A stretch of 64,000 nt of DNA from Polytrichum commune (GCA_950295325.1 OX485803.1:23248001-23312000), one strand, 5' to 3'; shown: positions 44,882 to 57,739, numbered from the stretch's first letter. Notes: generated by a model not told the origin, from the letters alone. Made by a program: numbers and translations.

Positions 44882-47800
44882 ATGGAGCACCCGACGAGAG
44901 GAGAAGGTTTGGATGGAAAGAGCCAGCGTCGGCTGGCCCGCATTCACCACCAGCTGCAACCTTCTTACAATTCCTCCCTCATGTCCCCTAGTATGACATC
45001 ACTACACGTCCAATGTTTTTGACATGTACCAGAGCAGTACGCATTAATTTATTATATGTAGGTAAATTTAGAAGTACTGTACGATTCTTTAACAGCAGAA
45101 TGTACAGCAGCTGGCACTCTTAACCTCAACAGCTGGCATTCTTGACATGTGGACTGTGAACTTTGTAGACAAGATATAAATACTCGAATTCGAATCTGAT
45201 TAGAGTGTGTTGAACTCATATAACAATGCAAGTCGCTATGTAGCTTCTGTGAGTCGACAGGATCCTTATCTCAAGACGATGCATCACCATCAGTTGGGAA
45301 GTTATGTAACCTGTCATGCACCCAGTTACTACTGGAGAAATTGCAGATCAGTTGTTGGTTTAAAGTCTGTGTCAATCCACATGTAGAATACTCATAAGCA
45401 TTGCATTACTGTGTTTCAGGTCAGTTAGAGAGCATGCCTACTCTTGGAATTGGTCTTCCAGCCTTGGAAGTAGCTTCTGCTTTTCCACAGGCAACGCCAG
45501 CAGCAATATTCCCTCCGGCAGGTGCACTCATATCTAACGACTTATGCTATCTATTTCTGAATATTGTTATAGTATAGGTGGATCATTCTCATGTGTAAGT
45601 GCCCTTTGAGCTGAAGTTGATCGATGCAAAATTCCATCATTTTAGCACTCCAGAACTGTTCAACTTTTTGAAAGGTTACTGTTTGTAAATCATTACAGTT
45701 TTGCACCTATTCCATACTTTAAACCATTATGGACACCCAAAATTAAGGGTATAGTGGACACTGTATATGTTACATGGTCCAAGTGGAGGCATAGCATGAC
45801 CTATGTGCACACAGTGGAAGTCCACCATGTAGCACACCATGATATAAACAAGTGAGTGGAGGCTCCAGTATAGGTAAGGGCATGGATTTGCCATTTAGAC
45901 ATTTTATTGACTATACATAGGGCATTGAAAGCAAATTTGGCATGTTACTTGTGGTCGCAAATTCTCAAAAGGATGTGGTGTCAGGCAATATTATAATTGG
46001 TTATTCAACAAGCACTTTATCCCATGCAAAAGGTGGGGCATGACAAAGATGGGTAGCACAAATGGATGCACCTATGTGACCACAATGGGTCATGGAAACT
46101 TTTGACTTCGAAATTCTGACAAAATTGAGATATGATTCAAAAATGTTGAGTTGCATGGCTTGGAACCTCTTTAGAAGGCTATTTTGATAAGATAATTGGG
46201 ATATAGATTGGATCTGACTCGCCAAAGTGTCTAGATTAGGCGGTTTCCTAATATCATTGTCAGGATGTCATTGAGAAAATTCTCATATATGTGGGTCATG
46301 GATGGAGAACAGTGTCAGATTATTTCCAGCTGGAGGAACTGTTATCACCAGAAGATGTTGCACTTCGTCAGCGTGTGCGGGATGTGATGGAGACACATGT
46401 TGCACCAGTTATGACCAAGGTTGGTGTTTTTCATTTATAAATCGCCCCAGTCAGATTCTTCCTCGTTTTGTGCTTGATTAGGTTGTATGTGTTTTCAACC
46501 TTCTTGTCAAAGAGGCTGTATTCAGATTAGTATTGCATCTGGTGGTGGCTCGTTGATAATTTAGATGAGGTGAATGCATTTTAGGACTAATAAATGAGGT
46601 GCATAGGTGATCCTTGTGACAAATTTCCATTTTTGTGGTTTGGATTGTTTCTGCAGTATTGGGAAAAGGCAGAGTTTCCATTTGAGGTTGTCCCCCATAT
46701 TGCCAGCCTCAAGATTGGTGGTGGCTCTATCAAGGTCCTTATCTGCAAATTCATTTGTTGTTCCAATTGGCCGCTCATTAACTTCTTCAAATGCTCAGTG
46801 GATTGGATTGGTGATGCCCTTGAAAGTAGAATCTGCTCTTATTGCATACTGTCTTGCAAAGCTGTCACGGTTTAATTAGAATAGCACCAAGTGCATATGA
46901 CAAGCATATTCAACTCTGCTATTGACCTGTGAGAACATCAAACATGTGGACCACTTTGGTCCACATTAAAGTATAAGGTAATTGCCACATACCAATTCTT
47001 TGATGACATGCAACTGAAACGTATGCTTCTTGGAGGTAATTTAAATTACACCATTTCAGCATGTTTGAGTCCAAGGAGCAAGGTATACGTATATGGTCAA
47101 GGCCAAAATGCGAAGGTCAAGGAAAAATTATTTGCTAAAATATTATGCCATGTGAGATACTTAATATCTTGGTGAAACAGTATCTTGCATTGGAGGACTG
47201 TATCTTTAGAATGTCCTTAAAGAATATGGGGACTGATTTATCAGTGATTTTGTCGGAAATTGACAGGGGTACGGATGTCCAGGGCTGTCTGTGTTGAGTC
47301 ATGCATTGGTGAGTGCTGAAATTGCACGTGTAGATGCAAGCTGCTCCACTTTCGCACTTGTGCATTCCAGCTTATGCATGGCCACTATTGGTACATTTGC
47401 AAACCCTACCCTCTCCTTCATTACTAGAGAAATTTGCTTTCCTCCTTGCAAAAAAAAATATATTTTGCTGGTTATGTGGATCAGTGCTTGTTTGGCCATA
47501 ACCCGATGTAATTAAGAGCATTGTTGTAGTCCCATAGAGTCTCAAATTCGACAGCTGGGGTTCAACTTAGGAGTAATCCTCTTACACGGATATAGGCTTG
47601 GTTGTGCAGGGATGTTAGGGAGTGAGGAACAAAAGCATAAGTATCTACCCAGCCTTGCACGTTTTGATGCTATCGGCTGTTGGGTACAGCTCTGTGCATA
47701 CATTACTCATGAGAATTTCTGCATAATTTTTTTAATTCTGGCATACATTTCAATCAGTTACATTGAAAGAGTTCTGCAGGACAGGGAAGAGCGTGTTTTA

Positions 47801-50800
47801 ATGGCTGTCCTGTGTCAATGGATTGAGTTGATGGTAAGCATTGACCACTGAGTTGTTTCCTGTGTAACGGCAGGCATTGACAGAGCCTGCATTTGGAAGT
47901 GATGCCAGCTCACTGAACACAACTGCCACAAAGGTAACGTGACCACTTAGTATCAAATGACTAGTGAATATGAAAGATGATTATCTCAATGAACAATATG
48001 TTTGTCGAAGATTCATATTGAAACCTCACAGATATCTTTATATATTACATGTACATTCCAAGGAAAAGTTCACTTTCGGTCATTCTAACTTCCTGTAGTC
48101 ACAAGAGGATGCCAGAAATGAGTGTGTACCAACTGCAGTGTATTGTGAATACAAGTCAGTGTGCAGGAAGACTCTTAGTTTATCAAAATAGTGTCTCACA
48201 TCCTTGTGGGAGGGCAGGTTGCAGGAGGTTGGCGTTTGAATGGACAAAAACGTTGGATTGGAAATGCTACATTTGCAGATGTGGCGGTGGTGTTTGCGCG
48301 GAACACACAAACCAACCAAATTAATGGGTACCTAGCATTTCCAGAAGTATAAGACAGTCAAAGTTCTTTTTCTTGCAGAGTGATGCCTGTACATGCTATC
48401 CCTTGGAAGGTACTCTGATATCCTAGCAGGTCATGAATCATGTCAAGAAACCCAGCCCTCCGTTTCATAGAGTCAAAGCTCCAAGTAGGATAATCCTATA
48501 ATACTTGGACATCCAATATGTGGGAAAACGAGAAGATTAGATCACATTCTATTGAAATTTGGTTGAATTTAAGTTGAGAATATATCTTGACCTAAGTTGC
48601 CATGTCCTTAGTAATGAATAGATGTTACACATTCTGGGTTTCTTGAACATAATAGTTTTATTTTAGGAGAGGACCAGTTTCTAAATCAAAAAACGTGCCA
48701 TTGCACAACCTCATACTTATTATTGATTTGCTGATGAGAAGCCTACTTGTTCTGTAGGTTCATTGTGAAGAAAGGTTCACCAGGGTACAGGGCTACCAAA
48801 ATTGAGAACAAGATTGGGTTAAGGATGGTGCAGAATGGTGACATTGTCATGAAGGATGTGTTTGTGGCCGATGAGGACCGTATTCCAGGGATCAACTCTT
48901 TTCAAGATACAAACAAGGTGCTCTGAAACCCAGAAGCCACTCAACTTAACATAAGGACTCCTGGTCTATATTTCGTCATTGATCCTTACCAGAAACCATT
49001 TGTAGATGATTTTGGGCTACATTTTCCTTATTTTTAAAGTAATCAGATTCCACGACTGAGAGTGCCACTATGTGTAGTTTAATTGACCCCATGATGCAAT
49101 CAATCACTAGAAATAATTCCTGCTATCATCTAGTACTTAAAAAGCTAGACGTGTACCATAAGTTTATCACACTATAAGAATTTGAGGACTGTAACACACC
49201 TGATTGGAGATTTTGGTATGTAGGAGTAATTGTAGGCCATGTAGGTAGTGATTTGCTACATTTTCCCTACTTTTTTGTGGCATGGAACTACACTTGCTAG
49301 TGGGGTCCACGAATAGTCCTTTCTAGTATGTGAAAGCGTGTCTCAAGTCTTTCCTTCTGCTTCTAGACTGATTTTAAACCTGAGAAGACCATTTATTGTC
49401 CTGTCTCAAGGATGCTGAAGATACTTTGGCTTGGTTACAATATTATATGCATTTAAAATGGTGCTTGCCTCTTTGTAGGTATTGGCAGTATCCCGAATCA
49501 TGGTGGCATGGCAACCAATTGGCATAGCTATGGGAGTGTATGACATCTGCCACAGGTATGTGAAGGTTGTTCTGAGGATAATGTGGTACACGATATTTTT
49601 AGTTGGGATTGATTGTTTCAGACGAAATCTTGGGCAATATGCATGTTATTGATTGTGAATGACAGCTTGGATAGAGTTTCTTGGCTTCTTTTAATGGAGT
49701 GCGGATGGGGTTCATCAGGTATCTGCTAGAGAGGAAGCAGTTTGGAGCCCCACTGGCTGCCCTTCAAATAAACCAGGAGAAATTAGTGCGGATGCTTGGG
49801 AACATTCAAGCAATGTTCCTGCTTGGTTGGCGCCTCTGCAAAGTGTATGAGGCTGGCAAGATGACTCCTGGCCAAGCCAGTCTCTGCAAGGTTTTTCATA
49901 CAATTTTTTTATCAAACCACTATCCATTTTTGAATGGCTCGTTGAAAAAGCACACATTGTATAGTTAATGCACTTTTAAAGTGCTTCTCGCTTTTAAAAT
50001 GCAATAGGAGCCAATGGTGGTTAATTAGAAACAATCTGATTCACTGCCAGCACAATGCTCTGTTGTTTTGCAAGACACTCCCAAGTGGACGTACAATATC
50101 TTTGTCTTAGTCCAAATTGAGACTGAGCTGCTGACAGCTCAGTTGAAATATGACGTGACTTTTTAGGAATTGACCAACGTCATTCTATCAATCACATCGC
50201 CTAGTTCATTTGTACAAGGAATTTGTTGCTACAGCTGTCCTTGTTCCATTCGCAGAAAGATTTTTTGGTTTGTGATATATAAATGTTTTCATTCTTGGAC
50301 TTGTTACAGGCATGGAACACACTGCGGGCTCGAGAGACAGTGGCTCTAGGCAGAGAGCTTTTGGGTGGAAATGGAATCCTTGCAGACTTCCTAGTTGCAA
50401 AGGTCAGATCTGTTACCTTGCAGAATATATATAGTGTCCTTGTACTGACTGAACCTTGAGGGGTCACAAAATAATATCAAACATTTCAATTTATTTTTTC
50501 CATAATAATAGTGACTTCAACTCTATATGCACACATTAGTGGCGGTGGATTGCTCTTGAAAATTGTCCATTGAGCTGCAATTCAGACCTGCAACTTGTGC
50601 TTCTTGGATGTGGACCTCCAGATGCAGTTGAAACGAGTTCACGATCTTCCAGTATAATCTGCCACTATTCAGTGTATTGAAACGTTTCTTGTACTAAAAG
50701 GTTGTACCCAAAATTATGAATCTCAATTGTGTCCATGACTATCTGCAGGCGTTCTGCGATTTGGAGCCAATTTACACCTACGAAGGTACGTATGAGGTCA

Positions 50801-50895
50801 ACAGTTTGGTCACGGGGCGGGAGATCACAGGAATAGCCAGTATCAAGCCTGCAGCCGCAGGCAAAACAAAGGGACTGCTGGTATCTCAGAAATGA
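44882..50895 (+). CDS. ACX4: Short-chain acyl-CoA oxidase (ACX4 type), complete
   Basis: The gene has thirteen exons: 44882-44990, 45420-45521, 46319-46419, 46657-46734, 47267-47390, 47610-47683, 47874-47933, 48218-48327, 48758-48917, 49479-49555, 49719-49890, 50310-50402 and 50749-50895 (1407 nt, 468 aa). It matches plant peroxisomal ACX4, which oxidises short-chain acyl-CoA to enoyl-CoA and releases H2O2. Landmarks are [48 protein letters not shown], the FAD/substrate segment [49 protein letters not shown] and the catalytic-Glu segment [15 protein letters not shown]. The length exceeds Arabidopsis (436 aa) through an N-terminal extension. The C-terminus is LLVSQK, not the usual SRL peroxisome signal, while residues 17-25 (RLARIHHQL) resemble a PTS2. 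An acceptor near 44826 suggests a 5'-UTR intron. Confidence 0.93.
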
Positions 50896-51907
50896 TTCAT
50901 CTATTCTCACATGCTAGCACAGACGTAGATTATGTGCAAAAGCACAATAGGGAGAAAATTGAGTTATTGGGGTTCAATATGTAGCCTCTCCTCAGTAGGT
51001 AGTTCCCATTTGCACATAACAAAATAGCCTCCGCTCATTAGGTAGTAACCCATTTGCAAATAACAAGCTACGCTTTGCATTGGGGGTTGTTGGAGTAATA
51101 TACTGGTGTATCCTGAAAAGTGTTACGTTCATATATCAAATCAAATTAATGGGTTTCTGCCCAGTTGTTTGGCAATTGCCAGGTTGTCGGTTAAGAGAGA
51201 TGCAGGCTCTCTATGAGGCAGGCAGTTAATCAACTAGGAGTGTTAACTGGGAGTGCAAACTGAGTTGATATCTATTCATCTGCTCCACCTAAAAGCCAGA
51301 CAAAATCAGGATACGTCTATGGGTAATGGATTTCCTGATGGTGAACATACAATTCTGTATATTCCCAAGCACATTTACAGAACAGCTAAGGTGACGGAGC
51401 AACTGCTAAAGTTGGAGTTACAGTAACTTTATACTTTAATTGTTGCTTTCCCCCATAATTTTCTATCTTTTGAGTACAGTTAGGGAGCAGATTAATTCCA
51501 GTGGCACTCGCTCCTGACTCCTGGTAGTTCATTGACCCTACTCCAAAGTAGGAGATTGCTGCCTCACTTCAAGATATATGCAAACATATCACCACAAAAA
51601 CTCTGATTCTCTAATATGGGATATGACATATCAATGGTGCCTATTCTGCTTCCTTTCTATGTCCATGTTCACCACAGTGTGGGTCCATAAGATCTCAGGT
51701 TGGGATTTTCAAGTCTGAGGAGAGTATCAACTCGATGGTGTTGGCACAGACCAGATACATCGTATTGTGGCCCACCTCATGACTTTCTCATTCCTTCCTT
51801 CACACAATTGGTGCTCTTGCTACCAACTCATTCAGTGTCAGAGTCAGTGGTCAATCGTTGCCTTCTTTCACGGTGCATGGCCATTAATCAAGTTCACGAG
51901 GCACATC
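50896..51907. other. ACX4 3' region, no gene seen
   Basis: Probable ACX4 3' UTR is followed by gene-free sequence. Overlapping open frames at 51700-51982 lead into the LTR-like sequence and have no recognised domain. Confidence 0.4.
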
Positions 51908-53085
51908 AATGTTGAGGATGGTGTTGAAATAATGGACGAAACGCTATCATTCTACTATTGTCCTATCATCCAGTATACATAAATAGCAATGATTTCATAA
52001 TAGCCAACAGGGGGTTAAGCTTTAGGTTTTTCTCTGGATTTTCTAGCTAATCTAAGAGATTAAATCCCTTATGTATATATTTATCTTCAATACAACGCAT
52101 CTTACATCACATCTACCAATTCTCTCATGGTATCATCGGAGGGTTCTCAGAAAGGGATGAGGAAGAGTGTAATGTGAGTACAACTGACGATGAGATCAGT
52201 GGAGGTCAGATTTCAGTTTTAGAGGAGTAGAAAGTTTAGAGAATCCGGACTCAAGACGAATTGAAGTATATTCCACAGATTCCTCAGAGATGATGGGTAG
52301 TTTTCCTGATGTCTTGAACTTCAACCAATAATTTCTCGAACTCAACCAGTTCGTCTGTAACTAGCAGCTGGCTCTCCTCGTTTATTCGACGTTGCCTGCA
52401 GTTCTGTGGAGAATATGGACACAATGAACACAACTGCACTCTTAAGCCAACAATCGACCTTATCAAGGCTTTTGGATTCAAGTTGTTCTACAGACAAAGA
52501 GAGAGCAGGAAATGAAGTGTCCAACCCGATGTAGCTGAGAATGGCAAGCATGTCATTTCCGATGACTCTGACAACGAACCAAACGACATTTTAGTCTCTT
52601 ATCTTGCCGAGACCGATGAGTCAGAAGTGGATTCTAGTGAGCTCGAGATGTGAGTTCTTATGAGGACGAAGAACCTGCTTCGATTTTAGACTCAGGGGCA
52701 GCCAGACATGATACTTATATTTCCAATATGATTTCTGAACTTCAAACTATGCCTCAATTACCAATAAGATAGTTGCAGGAGGTGAATCGCAGTGTCACGG
52801 GTCATGGCAACCTCCTTATAAACTTTTCCAACAAGGAAATAATGTGGAAAAAACGCCCTTCGATGTACCTGGTATCAAACATAATCCTTTCACTTTAAGT
52901 TGTATAGCAAACTAAGGATACTCTACATAAAATTACTTGCACGTGGTAGTTACATCAGAATATGTCAACCCAAGAAAGTGCTAGCTACAAGGACACAACT
53001 TAGAATAGATACCAAAAGTGTTGCATATGAAGAAATATGTGTAGACACTACTAGAGATTGTGTACAATCTAGACATGTAACATGA
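51908..53085 (+). mobile_element. Degenerate Ty1/copia retrotransposon relic
   Basis: A candidate LTR starts TGTTGAGGATGGTGTTG at about 51908 and ends near 52135. It is followed by TGGTATCATCGGAGG, a decayed initiator-Met tRNA primer site (intact form TGGTATCAGAGC). Near 52685 a frame reads ILDSGAARHDTYIS, the copia aspartic protease motif (family: LDSGASxHM). After a stop and frame change come AGGESQCHG and DVPGIKHNPFTLS, matching the later protease region. Stops and shifts interrupt all frames, and reverse transcriptase is absent. A 100-bp block at 52290-52390 also resembles the 59.9-60.0 kb foldback arm. Confidence 0.6.
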
Positions 53086-53158
53086 CATTTATTGAAGTAA
53101 ACAAAGACGTGACTTAATATCATATAGGGTATGTGTGCCTATCACTGCGAAAACCCCC

Positions 53159-53252
53159 ATGGTTGCGCAGCATGCACCTATGTCTGCGCATTTCCACCAC
53201 CGCCGTCCCGCCTCGGAGCCTCTCCCTGCTGCCTCCCTCGCTTCCGGCTCAG
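53159..53252 (+). CDS. Candidate transit-peptide exon of the HPT gene
   Basis: The ATG at 53159 opens a GC-rich 31-codon frame beginning MVAQHAPMSAHFHHRRPASE, rich in Ala, Ser, Pro, His and Arg, as in a plastid transit peptide. It ends at GGCTCAG|GTACAT in phase 1. That phase fits a TAG acceptor at 55073 in front of the prenyltransferase frame. The acceptor has no good pyrimidine tract, and the chance phase match is one in three. The link is a proposal, not established. Confidence 0.35.
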
Positions 53253-55063
53253 GTACATTGTCCACCAATTTTCCAGCCTCGCTAATTTTCCAGAAGTTTC
53301 TGGAATTTCTTAGTTGATTCAATCAAGCTCTAAGCATGCCAATTTCATGTTTTCTTACCTTGTTGGCTAATGCCAGGAGTCTTTGGCTTATGATTGAATT
53401 TCTGGACATTGTATTGCTTTTTAGCTGTAGAAAATCAAGGATCGTAGGATGCGTAATCTAGAGCATCGCATTTGGATTTATCTCTTTAGATTTGTGCACT
53501 GTTGTGTTTATCACCAGGATTGTGTCGCAGGATTGTGTCGGAGGATTGTGGTTTTACCATTGGGGTTTCAAGATTGCTCCCTGGTGTAATTCGTCATTCA
53601 GTCTGTCGAGCTTCGTAGTGGGAATGGTAAAAATTAGTTACAATGGTTGTGCCGCTGCGGAATTTGCATCATAGTTTGGATGAAGTTCGCAGCAAGAAAG
53701 AGGTATTTGGGAAGTTGAGAGATTGTGCAATTGGAACCGGTGAAGATTAAGCTTACGCACTTAGGGTTCTACGATTGGCACGTAGATTGGGAGACTTATG
53801 AATGTATGAGCTCCTTCGGTGTGAATGTATGAGCAAGAGCTTTAAGTTGTGGCTGCTTGTGCTGAAGCGGAATTGGCATGGTTTGAGGTTTGAACCATTG
53901 GGAGGAGCGGTGAAGGTTGTGTTGAATCAGGGTGTGGTTTCTTGTTCGGGAAGGAAGCGATGGCCAGGGCCGCTGTGGTAGGAAGCCTGCTCGGCTTGGA
54001 GTCGTGCTCTCAGGAAGAATGTGGTGGCAAGTAACGCATTGAAGAGAGTGTATGTGCTCCGAATTGCGGACGGGCAGAGACCAAGGAGATGTGGCGGGGG
54101 GGATTAGGAGGTTCTGGTGCTTTTACACATGTAAGAATTTGAGCATTGCACATGCCAGAAAAATTCATATTTACCTTGTTCTCTAATCATCGTGGCATTT
54201 TTCTGTATCGAAATAAATATTGAAGGAATGAACTACACTTACAACCCCTGTGGCATATTGTAGAAGAACAGGTTGTAGATTCACAGCAAAGAGAACTTTC
54301 TCAACTACGTCCTCCTACATTGTGTGCTTTCGAGTGTTTCTTTGAGCTTTGAAGAACTGTATTGCTTCCTGTACTCACTTCCACAGCTTCTCGTAGGTTG
54401 CAAATATTCGGTGAATTTCATCTTCCCCTAGGCGCAAGCTGCTCCCCTAATTTCATATTCAGTGGTCTTCTTTTGCACTAATTTTCACATCCTTCGCTAC
54501 TCAATGCCAAGTTCTCCTTGTAGCGGGTTCTGGCCAGATTGCTGTTTGAAGACATGGAGTTCTCGTAGTTGAGAAGATTCCATAAATTTCATTGCTCTTC
54601 TTTGCAATTGGACCAGATGTGTTTGTAGCTGCTGATACACTGCGGACAGAAAAATATTTTTGCGTGAGTGAACAGAGGAAAGATGTATTGTAGTGAAGTG
54701 ATGACCATTGTATAGGTTTGAGCCATTACTTTCATTGCCCCTTGTTGAGGATACCTCAGTGTACTTGGTGTTGATTTTCTCCATTAGCAGGATATTTTAG
54801 TCGGTTGAGCTCCTTTTCACGTCCTTCTACATTCTAAATCGTTCCAAGTCCAGTTTTATACATATGGTTTCTGACTTCATTGTATCTCAAGAGTTTGTAA
54901 AGGATACTTGTTCACTCTCAAAGAAGGGATCCTGAGATGTTAACATCGTAGTTGGCATTGACTGTGGAGCAGGGAAAAAAGAGCGCCTGGTTCCTCACGT
55001 GATGCAGCTGAATCCTCTTGGTTTAGGTTCTTCGGGTAGATTATATGGCAGTCACTTTGACCC

Positions 55064-55984
55064 ATGGATGTAGATGTGGATGGCGGTTCCTCAGTTGAAA
55101 CAGATGCAAACAACCTGGTGGAGGCAGGTGTCAGCTGGTTTGATGCTTTCTACAGATTTTCTCGTCCACACACAATCATTGGCTCTGTAAGTAACTCTTA
55201 ACTAAACTCGTCCATGGTTGATTGCATGGTTTTTATGTTTAGATTTAGGCTGACTTTGGGCCAGGAACAGTGCCATTCTTGCGGTGGTGTTTATCTCTAC
55301 AAGAGTTAAAGAGTTTAGTTATAGGGATCACTCCTCAATCTTATTCAAAAATGAAGTTTTTTGTTAACAATGTAATACAAAGACTTTGGAAAGCTCTAAT
55401 CCAGTGAATGCTTTAATGTATGAAGATCTTGCAGATCATGTGGTGATTTGACCTCTATTGCATATAGCGGTTTCTGCCCCGTGGGAATAGAAGCACGTAA
55501 CTTCTATTAGTGAGCTCTGGTTTCAGACTAATAGTCGCCCTTTTTTGTTCCAACAGGCATTGGGAGTAATCTCTGTATCAATGCTGGCAATTCAAAGTCC
55601 AGCTGATTTTTCCTCGACCTTCTTTGTTGGACTCCTTCAGGTATGTGAGAAACTTTTTTTGAATTGGAACTTAATGTACTTTCTGCCGGCTCTAAGTGCT
55701 TTCTATCCAAGAATGTAGATATATGGCTTAAGCAGTTTCTACAAGTAGAAGGATTTCTAGTTGCTTAGTATGAATCTGCAGGTGAAGGTTGATCTTGGAC
55801 ATGGGTGTTGTTCATTGTCCATTACCTGCTGAAGCATTTGAATATGGGCTCATTGAATATGGGCACTTGAATATGGACTCATTGCACCTCTGTGTATTAT
55901 CTTTTGCAGGCTCTTATTCCTGCTCTTTTGATGAATGTGTATATTGTGGGATTGAACCAAATATATGACATAGACATTGATAAG
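55064..55984 (+). CDS. VTE2-like: Homogentisate phytyltransferase (VTE2/HPT-like), 5' exons only
   Basis: Three exons are seen: up to 55186, 55557-55640 and 55910-55984, all with good GT-AG borders and phase 0. They encode WFDAFYRFSRPHTIIGS, then ALGVISVSMLAIQSPADFSS and TFFVGLLQ, then ALIPALLMNVYIVGLNQIYD and IDIDK. This matches plant UbiA prenyltransferases of tocopherol synthesis, which join homogentisate to phytyl diphosphate at the plastid envelope. NQIYDIDID is the first Asp-rich motif (NxxxDxxxD) that binds the prenyl diphosphate via Mg. The first exon frame has a TGA just before ATG 55064, so either translation starts there without a transit peptide or an upstream exon splices in (see 53159). 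The expected next exon (NKPYLPLASGE-type) and about 250 further residues were not found before the convergent BSL gene. The locus looks truncated, or it has an exceptionally long intron. Confidence 0.75.
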
Positions 55985-56960
55985 GTAAGCATTCAAATCC
56001 AATTAGAGTTTATCTTAACAATTCTGGGACACTGTAGGTCATCAATGTAGAAATAGCTTCATTCTGAGATCATCAAAGGTGGAAACCATTACAGTGGTCT
56101 ATGTTGGAATGTGAAAATACATAAATTGCTCCTTTGTTTTCATAACACAGTTTTGTTCTGAAGACTGGGCTTCAATGTTTGACTCAAGTTTAAAAAATTA
56201 TGTACTGTAGGAAGATAGGTCTTAGGAAAGATTTCCTCATAGCAATGGGTGGACAATGGGTGGACGAGCCTGGGAATGGAATTTGAGAGCTGTTTTAGAC
56301 TCCTTGATGTAATGTTAAAAGTCACAAGAAATGAGTCTTTGATTTTAGAATTTTTTTTGAGTTGCAGCTCTGAGATGATAGATTACTGTGATGTGAGCAG
56401 GGAGGAGGAGGCTTAGCTTATTCTTCATCAAGTTTCAAAGGCGTAGCGATCCCTTGAGAATGTGAGTCTGGGGAGTGCCAAAGATTTCAAACACCCATTC
56501 CTAGGTCCTGAAGAGTTTCACAAGAGAGTTGTTGGTTGTAGTTATTTCCTCTCAATTACTGGTTTGGACAAGAGGTCCATCTGTTGTGGATGCAACGCAT
56601 TCATGAACAACAGTCGGATAGTTTTTACACAAAATTGAAGGCTCAGCTTACTTGCATTCACTCTCATAATGTTTTAAAGCTCTTTGAAGCATATGTGGGC
56701 AAATTTTCTTTGATATCTCTTGCAAAAATATGGATTGTTTTTTTTGTCTGGGAGAAGGACGGCTGCAGACAGACCTGATGGTCGTTTTGATTCTGGCTGT
56801 AATGGAATTTACGGTTTCTATAAAGGCCTGAGCCGTCCAACTGCACTCAAGTTTGAACATTTCACAAACACATCTGGCTATATTAAACTTCTGATAGATA
56901 GGCAAGCATTTTGATAGTAAGCTCGGATTATGAGTGTCAAGAAGCATCCTAAGTGTCAAG
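55985..56960. other. Sequence after the last visible HPT exon
   Basis: I looked here for the remaining prenyltransferase exons, including the second Asp-rich motif, and found none. Open frames at 56584-56974 on both strands have no recognisable product. Confidence 0.45.
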
Positions 56961-57029
56961 CACATGGTGCGCAATCATAGGGACACATGGTGCGCAATCA
57001 TAGGAACACATGGTGCGCAATCATAGGGA
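56961..57029. repeat. 23-bp tandem repeat, three copies
   Basis: A unit starting CACATGGTGCGCAATCATAG begins at 56961, 56984 and 57007, with only G/A differences near the unit ends. Confidence 0.9.
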
Positions 57030-57529
57030 CAACAAGCGCAAACATAGGTGATTTGACCTTTCAAAAGTAGCTTAAAACCTACCCTGTGAATTCTTACATC
57101 GAGGTGTCATACATTTACAAAATTAGATTTTGAAAAAACACTAATAAAATCAATTCATATCTTTCCAACTTTCATGTAATAAGTTCCGAGAATATCCCTA
57201 AATTGTGGTTTATACACGTGGCCGAGTCCTTAAATGCGCAATAATAGGTGCATCTACCCTATTACTAGAAATTGTGTTGTCTACGACATGTCTTGGGGGA
57301 CCATGCCCTACACCCTATGGATTGTTCATTTAGACATAGCCAATATGTTTAGGACCATTGCTTATGATGTCTGAATATACTAATTGTTTTACGGGCCCCA
57401 CACTAAATTATTACTTAACGTTAAAGCGTGCATGCATGTGTAAGGCTATCATTGGTTGATATGTTGAATAATGAGTGGTCCTATTTTTTAACAAATGAGT
57501 TCCATTTAAAAGAGATATCCACCATTAGT

Positions 57530-57688
57530 AAGTCTAATCCTCACCTCCCGAACCTTGCCATCTATAAGCACCTATAGTTATAAGTGCCTAGCCACTTACC
57601 TAGTAGGCTAAGCCAAGGGCGGGGGCTAAAGGGTTTGAACCTCTTGGCTCCCACATAGAGGCCTTAACCACTAAGCCACCACTCCGCG
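57530..57688 (-). mobile_element. tRNA-derived SINE
   Basis: On the minus strand, GTGGTGGCTTAGTGGTTAAG (from about 57681 down) contains an RNA polymerase III A box (TGGCTTAGTGG). GGTTCAAACCC (57641-57631) is a good B box. The spacing of about 25-30 bp is normal for a tRNA head. The sequence is not a functional tRNA: the acceptor stem does not close. A tRNA-unrelated body continues to about 57530. The right end and target-site duplication were not determined. Confidence 0.6.
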
Positions 57689-57739
57689 CATGATATATTA
57701 GAAGTATTTAAAACATTCGTATATAGAGGCCCCAAGTTA

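Noticed and set aside
55064-55984. Homogentisate solanesyltransferase instead of phytyltransferase
   Set aside because: The FYRFSRPHTIIG and YIVGLNQIYD pattern follows the HPT/HGGT branch. Solanesyltransferases differ around the RPHT motif. The HPT versus HGGT choice stays open.
57600-57690. Functional tRNA gene on the minus strand
   Set aside because: The A and B boxes are good, but the acceptor stem does not pair, no proper anticodon arm could be drawn, and a SINE body follows.
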